Assembly: GCA_020310875.1 (NCBI GenBank)
Contig: CM035423.1
Span: forward strand, 117,852,989-117,916,988
From: Ceratopteris richardii
Taxonomy: Eukaryota > Streptophyta > Polypodiopsida > Polypodiales > Pteridaceae
Direction of reading: 5' to 3'
DNA: 64,000 bases
Shown here one piece after another: positions 63,809 to 64,000 of the stretch; within the stretch, counting starts at the first letter, position 1, and each line of letters starts with the position of its first letter. Below the pieces are notes generated by a model. The model was not told where the DNA came from, did not search any database, and saw nothing but the letters and a program-made list of their open reading frames with translations. Made by a program: the position numbers and the translations under genes.

Positions 63809-64000
63809 TGTTGATGTATAAAACACCACAAGAAATGAATTAATGTGACACTAGAACACCTCTATGGTCACCATTAACTCATTGCAACCCCAAACTTTGA
63901 GAAATGATAGCCTAAAGTGAGAACTTTGCTTCTACAGAAATTCCTAGTCACCGAAATGACATACCTTCAGTATTTTGCTAATTTCTCCTAGCTCAAGTAT
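63809..64000. mobile_element. Start of another inserted element, cut by the window end
   Basis: At 63809 the family-D LTR sequence is broken and TGTTGATGTATAAAACACCA begins, a TG start typical of LTRs. Only 192 bases are visible. Apart from TGTTGAT they do not match the family-A LTR, so the family is unknown. Confidence 0.5.

Larger units (their letters stand above)
54662..64000 (-). mobile_element. Large non-autonomous LTR retrotransposon (family D, member 2), runs off the window
   Basis: Left LTR 54662-58036, interior 58037-61046, right LTR from 61047, interrupted at 63809 and continuing beyond 64000. The interior shares primer site, polypurine tract and the long ORF with member 1, but the LTR centres are unrelated. 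Over the first 2.7 kb the two LTRs differ by only scattered single bases (roughly 1 percent or less by eye). The right-hand target duplication lies outside the window; the left flank is CAAGC. Confidence 0.9.

Noticed and set aside
1..64000. tRNA, rRNA, CRISPR arrays, bacterial operons, organelle DNA inserts
   Set aside because: I looked for conserved tRNA boxes, rRNA cores, regular spacer arrays and organelle genes and saw none. The only tRNA-like strings are retroelement primer sites.

Overview
This is a stretch of nuclear DNA from a land plant with a large, retrotransposon-rich genome. The evidence is plant-type Copia and Gypsy elements with initiator-Met or other tRNA primer sites, short GT-AG introns of 72-84 bases, TATA boxes with G-box and CCAAT motifs, and fragments of PPR, Argonaute and Ulp1 genes. 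I cannot name the species; nothing points to an organelle or a prokaryote.

Layout. 1-11.3 kb is old, decayed retroelement debris: two fragments of one Copia family (1965-3000 plus, 3917-6408 minus), a TNT1-like Copia fragment (6409-8780 minus) and a LINE ORF1-like remnant (8.8-9.85 kb). 11.3-33 kb is the only part with non-LTR genes: an apparently intact two-exon gene of unknown function (11431-12664), a four-exon Ulp1/C48-type peptidase (14129-14959 minus) preceded by a histone H3/CENH3-like reading frame (15139-15516 minus), a divergent decayed gene (16610-17644, with a possible later exon at 30325-30651), and a broken transposase-like gene (31036-32903 minus). About ten copies of a 67-70-base hairpin (arms like ACGACCGATGCAAGCGATAAGG) are scattered only through this part, in leaders, introns and spacers. 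Two complete Copia elements interrupt it: a decayed one (17748-22901, TSD CATCG) and a young intact one (23244-29676, 1402-residue Gag-Pol), the latter inside a 491-base tandem duplication of the former's end.

33-54.6 kb is a four-level nest: a Gypsy remnant contains an 18.8-kb-span Copia element (33175-51988, TSD TTTCT), which contains an internally deleted Copia (35050-48900), which contains a large non-autonomous LTR element (35106-45494, TSD GCCCT). 54662-64000 is a second member of that last family, running off the window and itself entered by another element at 63809.

The most unusual system is this non-autonomous LTR family. Its LTRs are 3.4-3.5 kb, with related ends but unrelated middles. 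The middles carry fragments of host genes: an AGO4-like Argonaute and a RanBP2-type zinc-finger protein in one member; an epoxide hydrolase, an RNA polymerase second-largest subunit and a PPR protein in the other. The short internal region encodes only a zinc-knuckle plus long coiled-coil protein. In-frame stops across the decayed genes look like C-to-T or G-to-A changes of CAA, CAG and TGG codons.
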